DNA from: Candidatus Bathyarchaeota archaeon UBA185
GTDB lineage: Archaea > Thermoproteota > Bathyarchaeia > 40CM-2-53-6
Length of the DNA stretch: 5,329 nt
Direction of reading: 5' to 3'
NCBI GenBank assembly: GCA_002495485.1
Contig: DAFH01000147.1
Location: 1,616-6,944 of the forward strand
Positions 4,921 through 5,329 of the stretch are shown piece by piece. The notes under the pieces were generated by a model. That model searched no databases. It was not told where the DNA came from and worked only from the letters and a program-made list of their open reading frames with translations. The position numbers and the translations under genes are program-made. How positions within the stretch are numbered: the stretch's first letter is position 1; each line of letters starts with the position of its first letter.

Positions 4921-5329
4921 CCCCGGGAACCCCCACTAGACTCGTTGCTGTTATGTTTCCGGAACTGTCGCAGCTCAGCTGGATCTTTGGCAAAGGTTGG
5001 AGTCCGAGGTCGTGAGCCGGACCGGCGACCGGGACTCCGTCGGTCAGATTGTACTGGCTGCCATGACATGGACACTGGAGTCTGAATTGATCAGCTGCAA
5101 ATCCCGGATTGACGAGGCATCGCAAATGCACGCAGGTCGTATTGAATGCTACAAATCTTCCCCCGGTCGGGGAAGTAACAGGGCTCGAACTGTATGTTGA
5201 CCCCAAGTATTGCTCTGAGCTTGGTTGGGCTGCTAGGTACTTGTCGTCCGGAAGCCTAACGATGATGTTCTTGTAGTATGGACTAACTGAGATGCTGTAG
5301 GGCCAATAAAAAAACTGCGAGAAATTTGT
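4901..5329 (-). CDS. Rieske [2Fe-2S] iron-sulfur protein, C-terminal 142 residues (partial, N-terminus off window)
   Basis: This protein takes one electron from quinol at the cytochrome b Qo site and passes it to the next carrier on the outer face of the membrane. The frame is open to the right edge, so the true start and the expected N-terminal anchor lie outside; a TTG at 5204-5206 is internal and not the start. Numbering from the window edge, the first cluster motif is CVHLRC (C66, H68, C71) and the second is CPCHGSQY (C86, C88, H89, S91, Y93). C66, H68, C86 and H89 should bind the cluster, and C71-C88 form the disulfide. S91 and Y93 are the residues that raise the redox potential in bc1-type Rieske proteins. 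A GPA segment follows at about 103-105. Val and Arg replace the usual Thr and Gly of CTHLGC. It is the first visible gene of the operon, overlapping cytochrome b by 20 bases. Confidence 0.93.
   Translation of the reverse strand, partial: TNFSQFFYWPYSISVSPYYKNIIVRLPDDKYLAAQPSSEQYLGSTYSSSPVTSPTGGRFVAFNTTCVHLRCLVNPGFAADQFRLQCPCHGSQYNLTDGVPVAGPAHDLGLQPLPKIQLSCDSSGNITATSLVGVPGVGRTSQ

Larger units (their letters stand above)
1940..5329 (-). other. Respiratory operon: Rieske - cytochrome b - CuA cupredoxin - heme O synthase
   Basis: Four same-strand genes are packed with a 20-base overlap, a 7-base gap and a gap of about 10 bases (more if ctaB starts later). There is no room for internal promoters, so one polycistronic message is likely. 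Its promoter must lie to the right of the window. All four products belong to one electron-transfer route from quinol towards a heme-copper oxidase; no cytochrome c gene is interleaved. Confidence 0.8.

Noticed and set aside
4911..4935. GC-rich inverted motif around CCCCGGGAACCCCC
   Set aside because: It lies within the Rieske/cytochrome b overlap and is explained by Gly, Pro and Val codons; no repeat copies occur elsewhere in the window.
1..5329. Insertion sequences, CRISPR repeats, tRNA or rRNA genes
   Set aside because: No terminal repeats, transposase motifs, regular repeat-spacer pattern or tRNA-like fold was seen on either strand; almost all bases are in identified genes.

Overview
The window looks like a chromosomal segment of an archaeon with an aerobic or microaerobic respiratory chain. 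The signs are a geranylgeranyl reductase of the archaeal ether-lipid type, a membrane pyrophosphatase, a Rieske/cytochrome b operon with a copper protein instead of a cytochrome c, TTG start codons that upstream stops make the only option, and AT-rich boxes resembling archaeal TATA elements. I cannot name the phylum from this much sequence; a thermoplasmatote or a member of the Nitrososphaeria/Bathyarchaeia side would both fit. There is no sign of mobile DNA, CRISPR, tRNA or rRNA.

Layout. (1) 1-607, minus: the first 202 residues of a membrane-bound proton- or sodium-pumping pyrophosphatase (hppA), running off the left edge. (2) 608-764: a 157-base divergent promoter region. (3) 765-1943, plus: a complete FAD-dependent geranylgeranyl reductase. 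(4) 1940-5329, minus: a tightly packed operon read right to left, namely Rieske iron-sulfur protein (5' end off the right edge), fused long cytochrome b, a membrane-anchored cupredoxin with a full CuA ligand set, and heme O synthase (ctaB). The reductase and ctaB converge, and their TAG stops overlap in a single CTAG.

How the genes work together. Rieske and cytochrome b form a quinol-oxidising bc/b6f-like core. The CuA protein is the natural next electron acceptor, either as subunit II of a heme-copper oxidase or as a stand-alone carrier replacing cytochrome c. Heme O synthase makes the farnesylated heme needed for an o- or a-type terminal oxidase, which should be encoded outside this window. 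The pyrophosphatase adds a second ion-pumping system. The reductase saturates isoprenoid chains, most likely of membrane lipids and possibly of menaquinone.

The points most worth checking are the CuA protein placed directly after cytochrome b, the missing conventional start codon for ctaB although its conserved N-terminus is clearly encoded, two extra C-terminal membrane helices on cytochrome b, and the dominance of TTG starts.
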